Source: Cryptomeria japonica
Lineage: Eukaryota; Streptophyta; Pinopsida; Cupressales; Cupressaceae
DNA: 64,000 nucleotides
Direction: 5' to 3'
Assembly: GCF_030272615.1 (NCBI RefSeq)
Contig: NC_081412.1
Location: 694,716,083-694,780,082, forward strand
Below, piece by piece: positions 35,249 through 46,280 of the stretch (within the stretch, counting starts at the first letter, position 1; each line of letters starts with the position of its first letter). Under the pieces are notes generated by a model. It had not been told where the DNA came from, searched no databases, and saw only the letters and a program-made list of their open reading frames with translations. Made by a program: the position numbers and the translations under genes.

Positions 35249-37248
35249 ATAGACTGACATTCAGAGATCGGATGCATGAAGGACAAACAATTGAAAGCAC
35301 AAAAGACCATGACCAACATGAGATGGAGAGAGTGTACATCCAACTATGCACTGACAAAGATCTATAAATAAGACCAAGAGAGTGAAAATTGCTCATTTGG
35401 ACTAGCCAAAGAGGAGAATTTGTTGCTTTGGAAAAGGACACTTGCAAAGAGATGGTGAACATTCCAATGGCAGATCACCTCAGAGAATGTGTACGCACCT
35501 ACAGATGATCAGATGATGTAGGAGCAGTGGTATGTATCTCAAAAACCCATATTGTCAAATTTATGAATTTTGATCATTTGCGGGACATTGTGGGGCCCAC
35601 AGGGAATGCAGAAACTGACTTCTGCTCCTATGTGAGCACATCTTGTGCTTGTGTAGGGTCTTTTGTGCTTGTGTAGGGTACATAGGCATAGTTTAATGTA
35701 ACATAGGCGCAAGACTTAGCACACAGGCACAGTTGTGCACTGGGAGCTCAATTTTTGTCAAAAATTGCATGCGAATGATCCGAAAAAGGGGGGATAAGAA
35801 TAGGATAGGTCAAAATAGATGAAAAACATCCTGATTTGGACATGAAACAAGGAAATATAGCTCATAGGAGCAAACCCTAAAACTGACAAAATGTGCCCCA
35901 ATTGTGATGCAGAGTCGACAGTATCCATTGATCACGCGGGAGAACCGACCTGACTGCTTCATGTTACGACATAGACTCAGAAGCACGGATAGAGATACAT
36001 TAGCAGAACTTGGGATATACTATATCACATTCATGCCCAAGATTAGGGCAAACACAAGACTGCTTACCGCATTGGCAGAGCGATGGCATTCAGAGACGTC
36101 CTCATTCCATCTGGCGACTAGAGAGGCGACTGTGACACTAGAGGATGTATGGCGTATCCTTCACATTCTGATTCATGGAGAGATGATAGTGTATGACCCA
36201 ATGATAGGGAGAGATGCTTTGTGTAGATTATTTGAGTGTGACGTAGATGATGTGGATATCGTAGAGAGGGAGAACAGCTATGAGACCATGGCATCAGAGT
36301 ATGATCGGCGATATGTGGTGATAGCAGTTGTTATAGCATGCCTACTAGCAGGGGACAAACAAGGACATGGATTCCCTATTGGATGGGGAAGAGTGATAGA
36401 GCGGATGGTGATAGAGTGGAAAGTGTATGCATGGGGACCATGTGTACTGGCTATGCTATATTTTCAGTTGCATCAGATAGCATATCAGGGGGTTCAGACA
36501 TTGAGCTATGGAGTCACATTGCTACAGGTATGGGAATTTGAGCACATAGCCATATGTCGATCGATTGTAGAGAGACAGGTAGTACCACATCAACCATATG
36601 TGTATTGCTATGGAGGAGCACTGAGATAGGGTCCTTTTGGATACATATTGTATTGGCGACATGAGCTAGACAGATTGAGAGAGTTTACATGGAGGCCATA
36701 TCTTGATTGCCCAAGATGGTGAGATGATAGTGAGGAGCTATTGTATTGTAGATAGGAGAGATACCTGATTGAGTTACCAATGAATCACCAGAGAGTGATT
36801 GAGATGTACTTGCTAGAGAGAGTCAGATGATAGTTTGGGGAGAGGTAGGATGTACCTAAAAGGACTGCACACTTTGCCTGATCGCACATAGAGACGAGTC
36901 AGTGGGGGAGTATGATTCAGCCGCACATAGCATATGTTGACTTCTCATAGCTACATTAGAGACAGTGGGATTGGAGATTAGATGTGGTGGATGTCGGGAT
37001 GACAGAGGAGTATGAGCAATGGTTTGCACGACGACGGCCAGTGCCATTGACAGATCCTAATATTCCAGTATCGAGGAGACAGGAGGACTTCCCACTTGCT
37101 GTAGAGGAGGAGGGAGATGATGAGGATGAGGGGGATGATGAGGATAGACATGATGAGGGGGATGATGAGTATGAGCCAGATGCAGTCGATCAGGAGTCAT
37201 TGCAGGATATACCCATAGAGCTGGAGATAGCTAGCATAGAGGAGATGG
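35247..37248 (-). repeat. 2 kb inverted copy of the antisense-ORF region (partner 28881-30910)
   Basis: Reverse complement of 28881-30910 of element A, with the arms about 4.3 kb apart. The left switch point shares CAAA with both parents; the right one ends at GAGATGGAG. The orientation puts the mobile-domain ORF in the sense direction of element B. Confidence 0.88.
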
Positions 37249-37286
37249 AGGAACAAAAGGATCTTGTGGAGGATTTAAAGGAATAA
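35907..37286 (+). pseudogene. Plant mobile domain ORF, sense copy in element B
   Basis: ATG at 35907. The first 241 codons are uninterrupted: LLTALAERWHSETSSFHL, EATVTLEDVWRIL, SEYDRRYVVIAVVIACLL, YAWGPCVLAMLYFQLH, LLQVWEFEHI, all aligned to the plant mobile domain. A stop follows at 36627, and further stops at about 36720, 36755 and 36828 precede an acidic segment (GDDEDEGDDEDRHDEGDDEY) at about 37110. The frame crosses the 37248 junction and ends in foreign residues at 37286. This N-terminal half is better preserved than the source copy in element A. Biochemical function of the domain in transposons is not established. Confidence 0.82.
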
Positions 37287-37753
37287 TTTGATCTTGACAA
37301 GGAAGAAGATCATTGGAATCCTCTTTAAAGGTGATTTTCTCTTGACTTTTAATGGGATCATCAAAAAGGATGGAAGGGATATCTTGATCTTTCTTAGGAA
37401 GTGGAATGTCAATGGGATTTGAAAGGACATTGTGTTCTTAGATAGAATTGACAGGAATAAGTGAATCATTGTGAGTGTCTTGGGAAATGGGATTTTGGTC
37501 AACAATTGGATGGGATTATAAGGTTTCAAGATCTTGATCTTGATCTATTTCAAGACATGTTTCTTCATGCTCTAAATTATCCTCTTGACATGAGGTTGGA
37601 CTTTGGATATGCATGGGGGATTTTGACAAGGGATCAATGTTTTGGCATGAAGGAAATGCACTTTGAACTTTTGTGATGGATTCTGGCAAGGAATCAATGC
37701 TTGAACATGAGAAAGAGGGCCTTCAAATGGAGTCCTCTAAAATAGGTAATGGC
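37287..37753 (-). other. Unassigned Tat-like coding remnant
   Basis: Minus-strand frames read as a Ser/Pro/Asp-rich linker (for example PSILFDDPIKSQEKITF at about 37340-37390), continuous with the left foldback arm. It resembles a gag-pro linker of a Tat relative, but no catalytic motif is visible. Confidence 0.4.
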
Positions 37754-38847
37754 AATAAAGTGCATGGTGGCATTGGGTCTTGTATTTCTGAAACATGACA
37801 AGGATGTGCATCATGAATTGGATTATCTTGGCAATCAGTTATGGATAGCCCTTGAATAATGTCATCCTTGTGTGTATTGTTTGATGAGGACAATATAGAA
37901 GGTTCTTGTGAAACTTCTAAAGCTGTAGGGATAGATGCCACTGGAGAGTCAATTTGTTTGTGGGGGGGTGAGGCATTGCTAGACATAAGTGTATTATTTT
38001 GATCTTCCTCAAAGAACTCACTTGGTAATTTCCTTAAGATCATTGCAATAAAGCCACCTTTCTTTCAAGGTTTTGACATGGTTGTATCTGGAATTTGAAC
38101 ATGTTTTTGGTTTGATGTCATGTTTTGATATTGGAACTAGATGTTGATCAAATTGGTTTGACATGTTCAAAATTTGGCTTGGTGCATGTTGCAACCTTTG
38201 TTTTTGAATGTTTGGTTGTGGTTGTTGACATTGATATTCCACCATTGGTTCAACCATTTGTTGACATTGTATAGTTGGTTGGACATATTGTTGAAATTGG
38301 ATCATTGGTTGTATATGTTGGAAATGTTCAAACTGTTGACCAGTTGGTTGAACCAATGGTGGAATATCAATGTCAACAACCACAACCAAACATTCAAAAA
38401 CAAAGGTTGCAACATGCACCAAGCCAAATTTTGAACATGTCAAACCAATTTGATCAACATCTAGTTCCAATATCAAAACATGACATCAAACCAAAAACAT
38501 GTTCAAATTCCAGATACAACCATGTCAAAACCTTGAAAGAAAGGTGGCTTTATTGCAATGATCTTAAGGAAATTACCAAGTGAGTTCTTTGAGGAAGATC
38601 AAAATAATACACTTATGTCTAGCAATGCCTCATCCCCCCACAAACAAATTGACTCTCCAGTGGCATCTATCCCTACACCTTTAGAAGTTTCACAAGAACC
38701 TTCTATATTGTCCTCATCAAACAATACACCCAAGGATGACATTATTCAAGGGCTATCCATAATTGATTGCCAAGATAATCCAATTCATGATGCACATCCT
38801 TGTCATGTTTTAGAAATACAAGACCCAATGCCACCATGCACTTTATT
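37754..38847. repeat. Long foldback: 0.5 kb inverted repeat with 83-base loop
   Basis: Left arm 37754-38260 and right arm 38344-38847 are reverse complements. Both arms encode the same peptide outward from the loop (MILRKLPSEFFEEDQNN...), with about five residue differences in 100, so identity is near 98 percent. The loop 38261-38343 is made of TTGGTTG-rich words. The peptide and its Gln/Asn-rich N-terminal side look like Gag or linker sequence of a Tat element. Transcribed as one RNA it would form a near-perfect hairpin. Confidence 0.93.
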
Positions 38848-39685
38848 CTTTGAGATGTTGATTGCACTTGAGTTATAACACCAGATTGGAATAAGTTATG
38901 GTATCTCCACCTATATGTCCTTCAATGTCTGCTTCATCTACAATACCTATGAACAACATATAGTAGCTACTATATACTCTACCTCAGCAGTAGATAATGA
39001 CATTGATTCTTGTTTCTTTTTGTGCCATGATACTAACTAGTCTCCTAAGTAGAATACACCTCCACTTGTACTTTTCTGGTCATCAATACATCCTACCCAA
39101 TCTAGATCAGTATAAGCATGCAAAGTGAAGTCTCCTTTATTTGGATACCATAGGCCATAACTAGTTGTTCCTTGTAGGCACTTGAAGATTCTCCTGATTG
39201 CATTTAAGTGAGACTATTTAGGAGCAGCTTGGAATCTTGCAACCATGCAAACTGCTTGTACTATATTTGGTCTAAATATTGTTAGATATAATAGACTACC
39301 AATCATAGACCTATATAGTATCTTTTCTACTTCCGGTGACATCTAGTTTTCTCAATTTACAACTAGTAACAATGGGAGTACTTACCGATTTGTTGTCCTC
39401 CATTTCAAAAATTTTCAACATGTCTTTAACATACTTGGTTTGTGAGATAAAAATTCCTTTCTCCTATTGTGATATCTGCAAACCAAGAAAATAGGACAAC
39501 TCACCTAGCGTGGACATCTCAAATTTTGTCTTCATTTGATCTACAAATTCTTTGCACATGATGTCCTTGTCTCCACCAAAGATAATTCCATCCACATTTA
39601 AAACAACTATAATCATATGATCTCCATTTACCTTGATATACAAGTTGTTGTTTGCATTCCCTTTCTTCAATCCTTGCTCTTTCAA
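38845..39685 (-). pseudogene. Copia RT C-terminus and RNase H (part 1)
   Basis: The minus strand from 39685 encodes LYIKVNGDHMIIVVLNVDGI, where the usual YVDD is NVDG, so the catalytic motif is lost. It is followed by LGELSYFLGLQISQ and, near 38990-38850, SMSLSTAEVEYI.AT and INISKN, the classic Copia RNase H. Several stops occur between. The frame ends at 38845 at the Gypsy complex and resumes at 14680. Confidence 0.88.
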
Positions 39686-39721
39686 GTATTTGTCTAACCT
39701 AGAATACCATGCTCTGGGGGC

Positions 39722-40246
39722 CTACTTCAAACGATACAAGGCTTTCTTCAATAGGCATACAAAACTCTCATCATCATGTAATATATATCCTTCTGATTGT
39801 TCCATATACACCTCTTCTTCAAGATTACCATTCAAAAATGTAGATATGACATCCATTTGATAAACCTTGTATCGTTTATAGGTAGAGAAAGCTAAAAATA
39901 TTCTTATTGCCTCTAACCTAGCAACCAATGCAAAGGTTTCTTTGAAGTCAATACCTTTCACTTGAGCATACCCTTTGCAAATAAACCTTGCTTTATGTTG
40001 AATTATCTTGCCTTCTTCATTCATTTTGTTCCAATAGACCCACTTGGTACCTATGACATTCTTGTCTGCCGGTATAGGAACAAGTTCCCAATTTTGTTTT
40101 TTCTCAACTTGTTTCATCTCTTCATCCATGGCATCTACCCACTTCTCACTTTTTCTAGCTTCATCAAAAATTTTGGGCTCAAGTTCTATCATGAGGCAGA
40201 AATTTACCCGCTCATTGTTTCGAGCTAGTCTCCTTCTGGTCTGCAC
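39722..40246 (-). pseudogene. Copia reverse transcriptase N-terminal half
   Basis: Open for 174 codons: EPKIFDEARKSEKWVDAMDE, NWELVPIPADKNVIGTKWVY, HKARFICKGYAQVKGIDF, VYQMDVISTFLNGNLEEEVY and LLKKALYRLK, the RVT_2 signature order. The next segment (39685) continues RT after a stop at 39720. Confidence 0.93.
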
Positions 40247-40499
40247 ACCTTCATTTTTATCTCCTATGATCTATTGTTTTGAATGGTTATTTTACACATA
40301 CCGGTTATGTGTTCTTCCTTGGTGCTTCTTCTACTGGTCCATTGTCACATTGTTTTTCATACTCAACATCTGAATCATCAATGTAGGGTGTCAGTGCAAA
40401 TTTTCCCTTATGTAGGTCTTCATCTATTCTCACATTTATACTCTCAACCATTTTTTTTAATCTCATGTTGTAGCATTTGTAGGCTTTACTATTGGTTTA

Positions 40500-41249
40500 G
40501 TAACCCAAGAAGATTCCTTCATCACTCTGATAATCAAAACTTCCTAATCCATCAACATCTCTCTTGATGAAACACTTACTTCCAAACACTCTAAAATGCT
40601 TGAGTAATGGTTTTCGGTCATACCATAACTCATAAGGAGTCATTCTACTATTCACTCTTAACTGTACCTGGTTTAATGTGTAGACAATAGTATGAACTAC
40701 TTCCTTCTAGTATGTATCTAGTATGTCGGTCTCATTCAACATTATTCTAGCCATCTCCTTCACTATCCTATTCTTCCTCTCTACCATGCCATTTTGTTGT
40801 GGTGTTCTTGCTGCTGAATACTGTCTCCAGATTCCATGTCTCTCACAGTAGTCAATAAACTCATTGGAAGAATATTCTCCACCCCGATCTGATCTTAAGC
40901 ACTTTAACTGATATCTACTATCATTTTCATCCATTCTTCTAAAAATATTGAATCTTTCAAATGCCTATGATTTGTCATGCAAAAATGTCACCCAAGTCAT
41001 CCTCGAGTAGTCATCAATGAATAGCATGAAGTATCTCTCACTGGCTAGAGCCCTTGTCCTTGTTGGTCCACACAAATTTGTATGTACTAATTCCAGAGGT
41101 CTAGAGGTATTGTACTCTTTTGTTTTGCAGATCACTTTGATTTCCTTTCCTTTTATGCATTCATCACAAAAACTACTTGGTTTACTTATTTGGGGAATAT
41201 TCCTTACATACCAATTTTTGCTTATCTTCACCAGATTATCAAAGTTCAT
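40500..41249 (-). pseudogene. Copia integrase
   Basis: From 41249: CDECIKGKEIKVICKTKEY, LVHTNLCGPTRT (usual catalytic Asp of VHTDLCGP is Asn), FIDDYSRMTWVTFL, then from 40934 LRSDRGGEYSS with the second Asp and RTPQQNGMVERKNR with the Glu. The C-terminal part down to about 40500 is broken. The upstream HHCC module lies partly in 41289-41522. 40247-40499 is the degenerate integrase-RT linker. Confidence 0.9.
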
Positions 41250-41288
41250 GTGGCCTAATCTCTAGTGCCACAACCAGTTTTCATCAAC

Positions 41289-41790
41289 CTATCCCATAAT
41301 GCATTGGTACTCATAGAATTTCTTCAGATTGTAGACATTACCATTTGTCCTATTTCCTTTTGCCACAACCTGACCAGTACTCTGCCTTCTTAAATGACAA
41401 CCGGTAGAGTAGAATGTGAGCTTGTACCCTTTGTCACATATCTGACTTACACTCAATAGATTATGCTTTAGTCCTTCCATGTAGTACACATCATTAGCCT
41501 TGAGCTTTCCATCAATATTCAATGTACCACAACCCTTAATCTTGATAGAGGAGTTGTCACCAAATCAGATAGAACCACCATTCCAATCATCAAGCTTAAT
41601 AAACTTTTTCTTGTCTTTGGTCATGTGATATGAGCAGCCACTATCTACTACCCATAGATTCCTCCTTTCAGCATGTAAAGTAGTATACATAATCAAGCTT
41701 GACTCTGTCTTGTTCTTCTCCTTCTCTATCCAAACATGTTTCTCTTCTTTCTTATCCTCTTCTATCATCTCGTGTTCCAATTTTGTCTCT
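41289..41790 (-). pseudogene. Copia protease and GAG-pre-integrase region
   Basis: NLWVVDSGCSYHMTKDKKKF carries an intact DSG protease loop. A stop at 41565 is followed by VYYMEGLKHNLLSVSQICDK and GNVYNL, the GAG-pre-integrase domain. It cleaves Gag-Pol in an active element. Confidence 0.88.
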
Positions 41791-43739
41791 AACTTGTGAT
41801 CCGATACTATTTTCTTTTCCTTGTCAGTTCTTAGCTCACAATTCCTTGCTATGTGACCAAATTATTGACACTTATAACATTTCACATTAGCATTGAAAGA
41901 TGTATTCAAAGCATTCTTGTAGGACATCTGCATATTTCTCCTACACTTATAACTCTTATGACCCAACTCATTGTAATTATAACATGTGACATTTGTACTT
42001 TGGAATGTAACAAATGAGTTTCTACCCTCAAAACTGGAGGTTACATTCATCTTCCTACATTCTACCATTCTATGACTGAACTTATTACACCGGTGATAAT
42101 AACCATAGAACTCAGATGCTTACCAGTTTTGTGTCCTAGGAGCAGTATGATTCTGTCTTACTGGATATCTACTCCTCACTTGATGAACTCTAGTGAAACC
42201 TTGGTCATCAACCTTCCTCATTCCTTTATTTCTAGCATACTTGTTTATATGTTGAACTACGACAATATTTTGTCTTACTGGTTGATCCCTTTTAGCAGAA
42301 ACATATGACTTCTTTTTCTCAAATTTGCCAACAGTGAATACCTTCTTGACCTTACTCTCACTAGATGTCATGAACTGTATCTCCTTTTCAGTGTAGTTCT
42401 TGCTCCCAGAACTCTGCCCCTTTTCAAATCCAAGTCCACCAACATCCTTTGAAGACTTTTTCTTGCTCAACATTTTATCTAAGGCCTTTGTGTTGCTTTC
42501 ATACTTGCTTCTCATCACTAGTTTATTCTTTCTCTTCTCTAATTCCTTACAGAGCTTAACAATGTATTCTTCCAAGTTCTGATGCTCCTTCTCATTTTCA
42601 CTCAAGCTGGTACTAATAACTTCACAGATCCTCTTGGCCTCTTCCAATTGAAGTTTTAGATATGCAATTGTTTTCTTAGATTCTTCAAGAGATTGCTCCA
42701 AAATCTCTTGTTCTTTAGTTGTAGCCTTTTTCACCTTCTTTAGATCTCTTCTTATTTTCTTCAGCTCTTCCAAGGCACTAATGAGCTCTCCTTCAAGATC
42801 TACTTCTCCTACTTTCTCTTCTTCTCCTTCTTCTAGTACCAGGACCTCTTGGACCATAAAAAGGTTTGATTTGACTTCATCTTCACTACAATAGTCATCA
42901 TCCATGGATTTGTTTTCATGTGTGTAAAGGGTGCTCTGCTTGCGGTTGCCTCTTCTACCATGCCGATAGACATTCTTCTTCTTGTCTTTACCGATTGATC
43001 TGTTACCACTTGTTTGATCATCTTCATCCTTATCACCATAGGGACATTTGGCAGAAAAATGTCCAATCTTTCAACATTTGAAACATTTCAAGGGCAACTT
43101 GCCTTTGTATTTGTCAGAAGCCCTCTTGAGTTTTGTGACAAAGTTTTCCATGATATCATTAGAATCGTCACTGGTTCCATCTTGAGCAGAATTTTCTTTT
43201 CCTTTCCTTGATGTTTTGAATGCATCTTCTTTCTTCACAGCCTCAGTATAGGTAGTCCTCATCTCATAAGCAGTTAGGGAACCATATAGCTCATCCATTG
43301 TAAAGGTTTTTAGATATTTTGCTTCATCTATTGTTGAAACCTTTGTATCATACTTAGATGTGAGAGATATAAGTACTTTCTTCACTACCACCTCATCTTT
43401 TATTTCTTCTCCAATCCCTCTAATGGTGTTTGTTGTTTCATCAATCCTTTGGAGATAGTCAACAATATCCGCTTCATCTATCATCTTCAAACCCTCAAGT
43501 TATGCTCTCAATGTTTGTAACTTGGATTCCTTGACTTTAGCATCACCTTCAAATATTTTCTGCAACTTAATCCAAATTTCTTTGGCAGATGAGCAGTGCA
43601 TAACCTTAATGAACTCATTATCAAATAACTCGCTAAGAATGACATTTTTAGCTTTAGCATTGTTCTCATATTCTTTCTTAGCATCTAGATCAATAGGGGG
43701 AACATTTGTGACTGTATACCCATTCTTAACCGACATCAC
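41791..43739 (-). pseudogene. gag: Long Gag of the Sirevirus-like Copia
   Basis: From 43739: UBN2-type capsid domain (NVILSELFDNEFIKVMHCSS, AKEIWIKLQKIFEGDAKVKE, then from 43490 LISLTSKYDTKVSTIDEA), a zinc knuckle C..C...GH....C around 43090-43048, an acidic stretch, and a coiled coil at 42905-42450 (EELKKIRRDLKKVKKATTKE). A basic region and two more knuckles follow at 42110-41850 (CYNYNELGHKSYKC has lost one Cys). The coiled-coil insertion between knuckles is unusual for compact Copia and fits the long Gag of Sireviruses. Stops at 43500, 43071, 42118 and 41862. A valid ATG lies near 43739, 171 bases after the PBS. Confidence 0.87.
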
Positions 43740-43909
43740 ACATCAAAACCTAGAGAGGACAAATAGGTTTCCATTATTCTACTCCAAAAGGCATAGTTGA
43801 CACAATCAAACATAGGAGCTTTTGAGGAGGCAGATTGATTTCTTTCCATTGTGCACACTTGACAGGACCTACCCAAGCTAGAGAACACTTTGACAAAATA
43901 AGGCACCTA

Positions 43910-43922
43910 GGCTCTGATACCA
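43910..43922 (-). promoter_or_regulatory. Primer binding site, tRNA-iMet
   Basis: Minus strand TGGTATCAGAGCC, two bases inside the LTR end at 43925. Confidence 0.93.
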
Positions 43923-43924
43923 AT

Positions 43925-45750
43925 TGTTGGACACAATGGATCATTGAGAGGGGGGTGAATCATTGATTTAAACACTTCCTTCCTAATCAGGGATATACCA
44001 ATACAATATAAAACAAATAGAGTGTTGATTGGTTAACTAAACAATGCAAACTAAGTGTGTAAAATGATTTTCTATAAAATCAATATAACACATAACACCA
44101 GATATATGAAGAAAACCCAATATGGGAAAAACCTCGTTGAGAATAGCTGCTGGAGATATTCTCCTCCAATCCAACCTCACAATGAAAATGATGTGATTAT
44201 AATTTTAGGTCACCAACCCCTGATTTATGAGCACCGACTCAAAGGAGCACCAACCCCTAATCAATTTATAGGCTACAACCTAAAGGAGCTACAACCCCTA
44301 CACTAACAACCTACTTAGTGAAGACAATATGAAGATTAAAATACAGAAATAAATTCCCTATTGAAAATGAAGTTTTGCAACCCTTCAATACTCTGCACTA
44401 GCGGTTTCAATCTTATCGGTCTGTAAAAACTCCACACACCCCGCAACAATGCCTTTCTATAGATTTGTACTCTGCTAAAACTTCTCTCCCTCTGATGGAT
44501 AGATTCAATTCACACTTGACCACACTTTTCCAAGTTCTTCCTTTTGTCAATTTTGACACCTCTATGTTCTTCACTTACTCTGTCGATTTGTCCTTTACAC
44601 TATTTTTGTTGTTCCTTCTCACCAGTACACAAACACTTTAGATTTTTCTTATTTTTTTCACTCAAACAAACTTTTCCCACTCACTTTCATTCTCCAACAT
44701 CATCACATATCAGTCTTAGGTCGACATCTTTAAATTTGAGGCTTCCTGCCAAAAACTAATTCAAACTTAGAACCATTAAGGTTTCCCTCCTCTAATCAAA
44801 TTTGTATCCAATCTGATCTGATCTTCCTTGGATCACTCACCTACTTTGAAGGGATAAATCATCATGCATTTTTCATCTATCCAAAGCATGTTTGGAAAAA
44901 ATAGAAAACCTAACCCTATTTTCCAGCCTTGAAATATGTCTACACATTTATGGTCCAGTTGTTTCTTTCTCGAGGTCAATCTGTAATCGTATTTCATGCT
45001 TCAATCACAATCCCTCAGTTGTTTGATCATTCTCTATCATCCATTCTTCCTCAAGCTACATTAGTCTATTATCATCCCATGATTTGTGGTTTTATCATTT
45101 AATGGCCACCTACTACACAAATAACCATGTCGATGAACATTTCACTGACCTCTACATGTTTTCCACCTCACCTCATTGGGGCACACATCAACATACATTC
45201 AACTCACCAACATAAGATTGGTTCAAATTAGAACATCTGGCAAGTCCTTCTATCGGTACAAAACCTTACCGATATGTCCAACACACAAAATAATCACTCT
45301 TACCGGAAACACATCCTCCTGACAATTCATCTTATCTTTTATTATGTCTTCATGCCATCCTTTTTGATCTTCTTACGAGTGTTGTTGTGATTCATATAAC
45401 ATTCTGCCTCTTCATCACAAACAAATAGCCAACCTTCATATCGGTTTATGACTAACCGATTATCGCTCAAGTGTGCCAACAGATTCCTACATCTCACCTC
45501 ATACTAGTGATATCATCTGTCAACTCAAAACATACTTCTTTTCTGTTGTTGTTGTCTTCTTTATGCCGATTTAATCTTGTTCATATTGGTTGACACTTAG
45601 TATATGATCATGCCAACAAGACCATGCCAACAACTCCTACTCATCGGTTGACATCAATGATAGCATGTTAACTATTCTCCCATAACGGTTGACATACTCT
45701 ACCAGTAACCTGCAATACCAATTGACATCAATGACAACTCAATGCCAACA
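43925..45750 (-). repeat. LTR2, 5' LTR of the split Copia
   Basis: Plus-strand ends are TGTTGGACAC and GCCAACA. The right two thirds match LTR1. It has truncated the RVHG ORF at 45751; the flanking bases there are GTCCT, which would be one half of a target duplication whose other half is off-window or lost. Confidence 0.9.
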
Positions 45751-46199
45751 GTCCTTAGGGTTAGTGCTTCACCTATTGTGTTGAACCCTATTACTCTTTG
45801 GATCACCTCCTTTGTGATTTTGATTGGTGCTTCATTTCCCAACCATAGAAACTAGCCATGCACTCTGCTTAGCACATACTTGATCTAATTGGCATGTAAT
45901 TGGTTAGGAATATCAAAAGCATATGACAAACCCTTGGTCTTCAGATGCATATGTTCTACCTTCAACAAATCATTGTCACATAAGCTTTTGAATTCATCTT
46001 GACTAAATTTTATTCCAAGCTCTTCAAGCTTATAGTGGATGAGAGAACATATATCTTCAACCATTAACACATCTGAGGGTATAAATGATAGGGCACTAGT
46101 CATATCGATCTCTCCAGAATTCATAGGATGTAGCTTGAACTTGGGTTGTGGTTCCTTAACCACCGCAACCAACACAGGAGTCAACAAAGAAGCTGCCAT
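45751..46199 (-). pseudogene. RVHG-family ORF fragment, N-terminal 150 codons
   Basis: From the ATG at 46199 (MAASLLTPVLVAVVKEPQPK) the frame has a VEDICSLIHYKLEELG block, then after a stop near 45885 the segment RVHG.FLWLG and TKEVIQRVIGFNTIGEAL, ending at the LTR2 junction. It is collinear with the ORF at 10795 (EDPRIYIHFHIEELG, RVHGELFWLD, GLPSTG). Two copies with a shared order of motifs but only modest identity indicate a real, old protein family carried by these elements. No domain recognised. Confidence 0.65.
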
Positions 46200-46280
46200 G
46201 ATGAATTAGAATAGAATTCACATATTGACTTCTACCATTTCTGCTAGGGCTTCCGATCACCAAAACTTCAACGCTTAATA

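Larger units (their letters stand above)
31078..38847 (+). mobile_element. Chimeric Tat element B without a 3' LTR
   Basis: LTR, perfect tRNA-Trp PBS, leader and gag start follow element A's order up to about 35248. The sequence then switches to the reverse complement of A's antisense-ORF region (35247-37248), then to sequence not found in A (37249-38847) that ends in a long foldback. No protease, RT, integrase, PPT or 3' LTR is present. The right end abuts Copia coding at 38845-38847. Confidence 0.8.
12281..45750 (-). mobile_element. Sirevirus-like Ty1/Copia retrotransposon, split by a Gypsy insertion
   Basis: On the minus strand: 5' LTR (43925-45750), iMet PBS (43910-43922), long Gag with coiled coil and zinc knuckles, protease, GAG-pre-integrase, integrase, RT, RNase H up to 38845, a 24 kb interruption, the last RNase H residues (14516-14680), two purine tracts, and 3' LTR (12281-14228). 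The pol order PR-IN-RT-RNH is diagnostic of Ty1/Copia. Long Gag, long LTR, repeated AAGGGGGAGA tracts and the LTR-end motif suggest the Sirevirus lineage. Several domains have stops and catalytic substitutions, so the element is dead. Confidence 0.85.
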
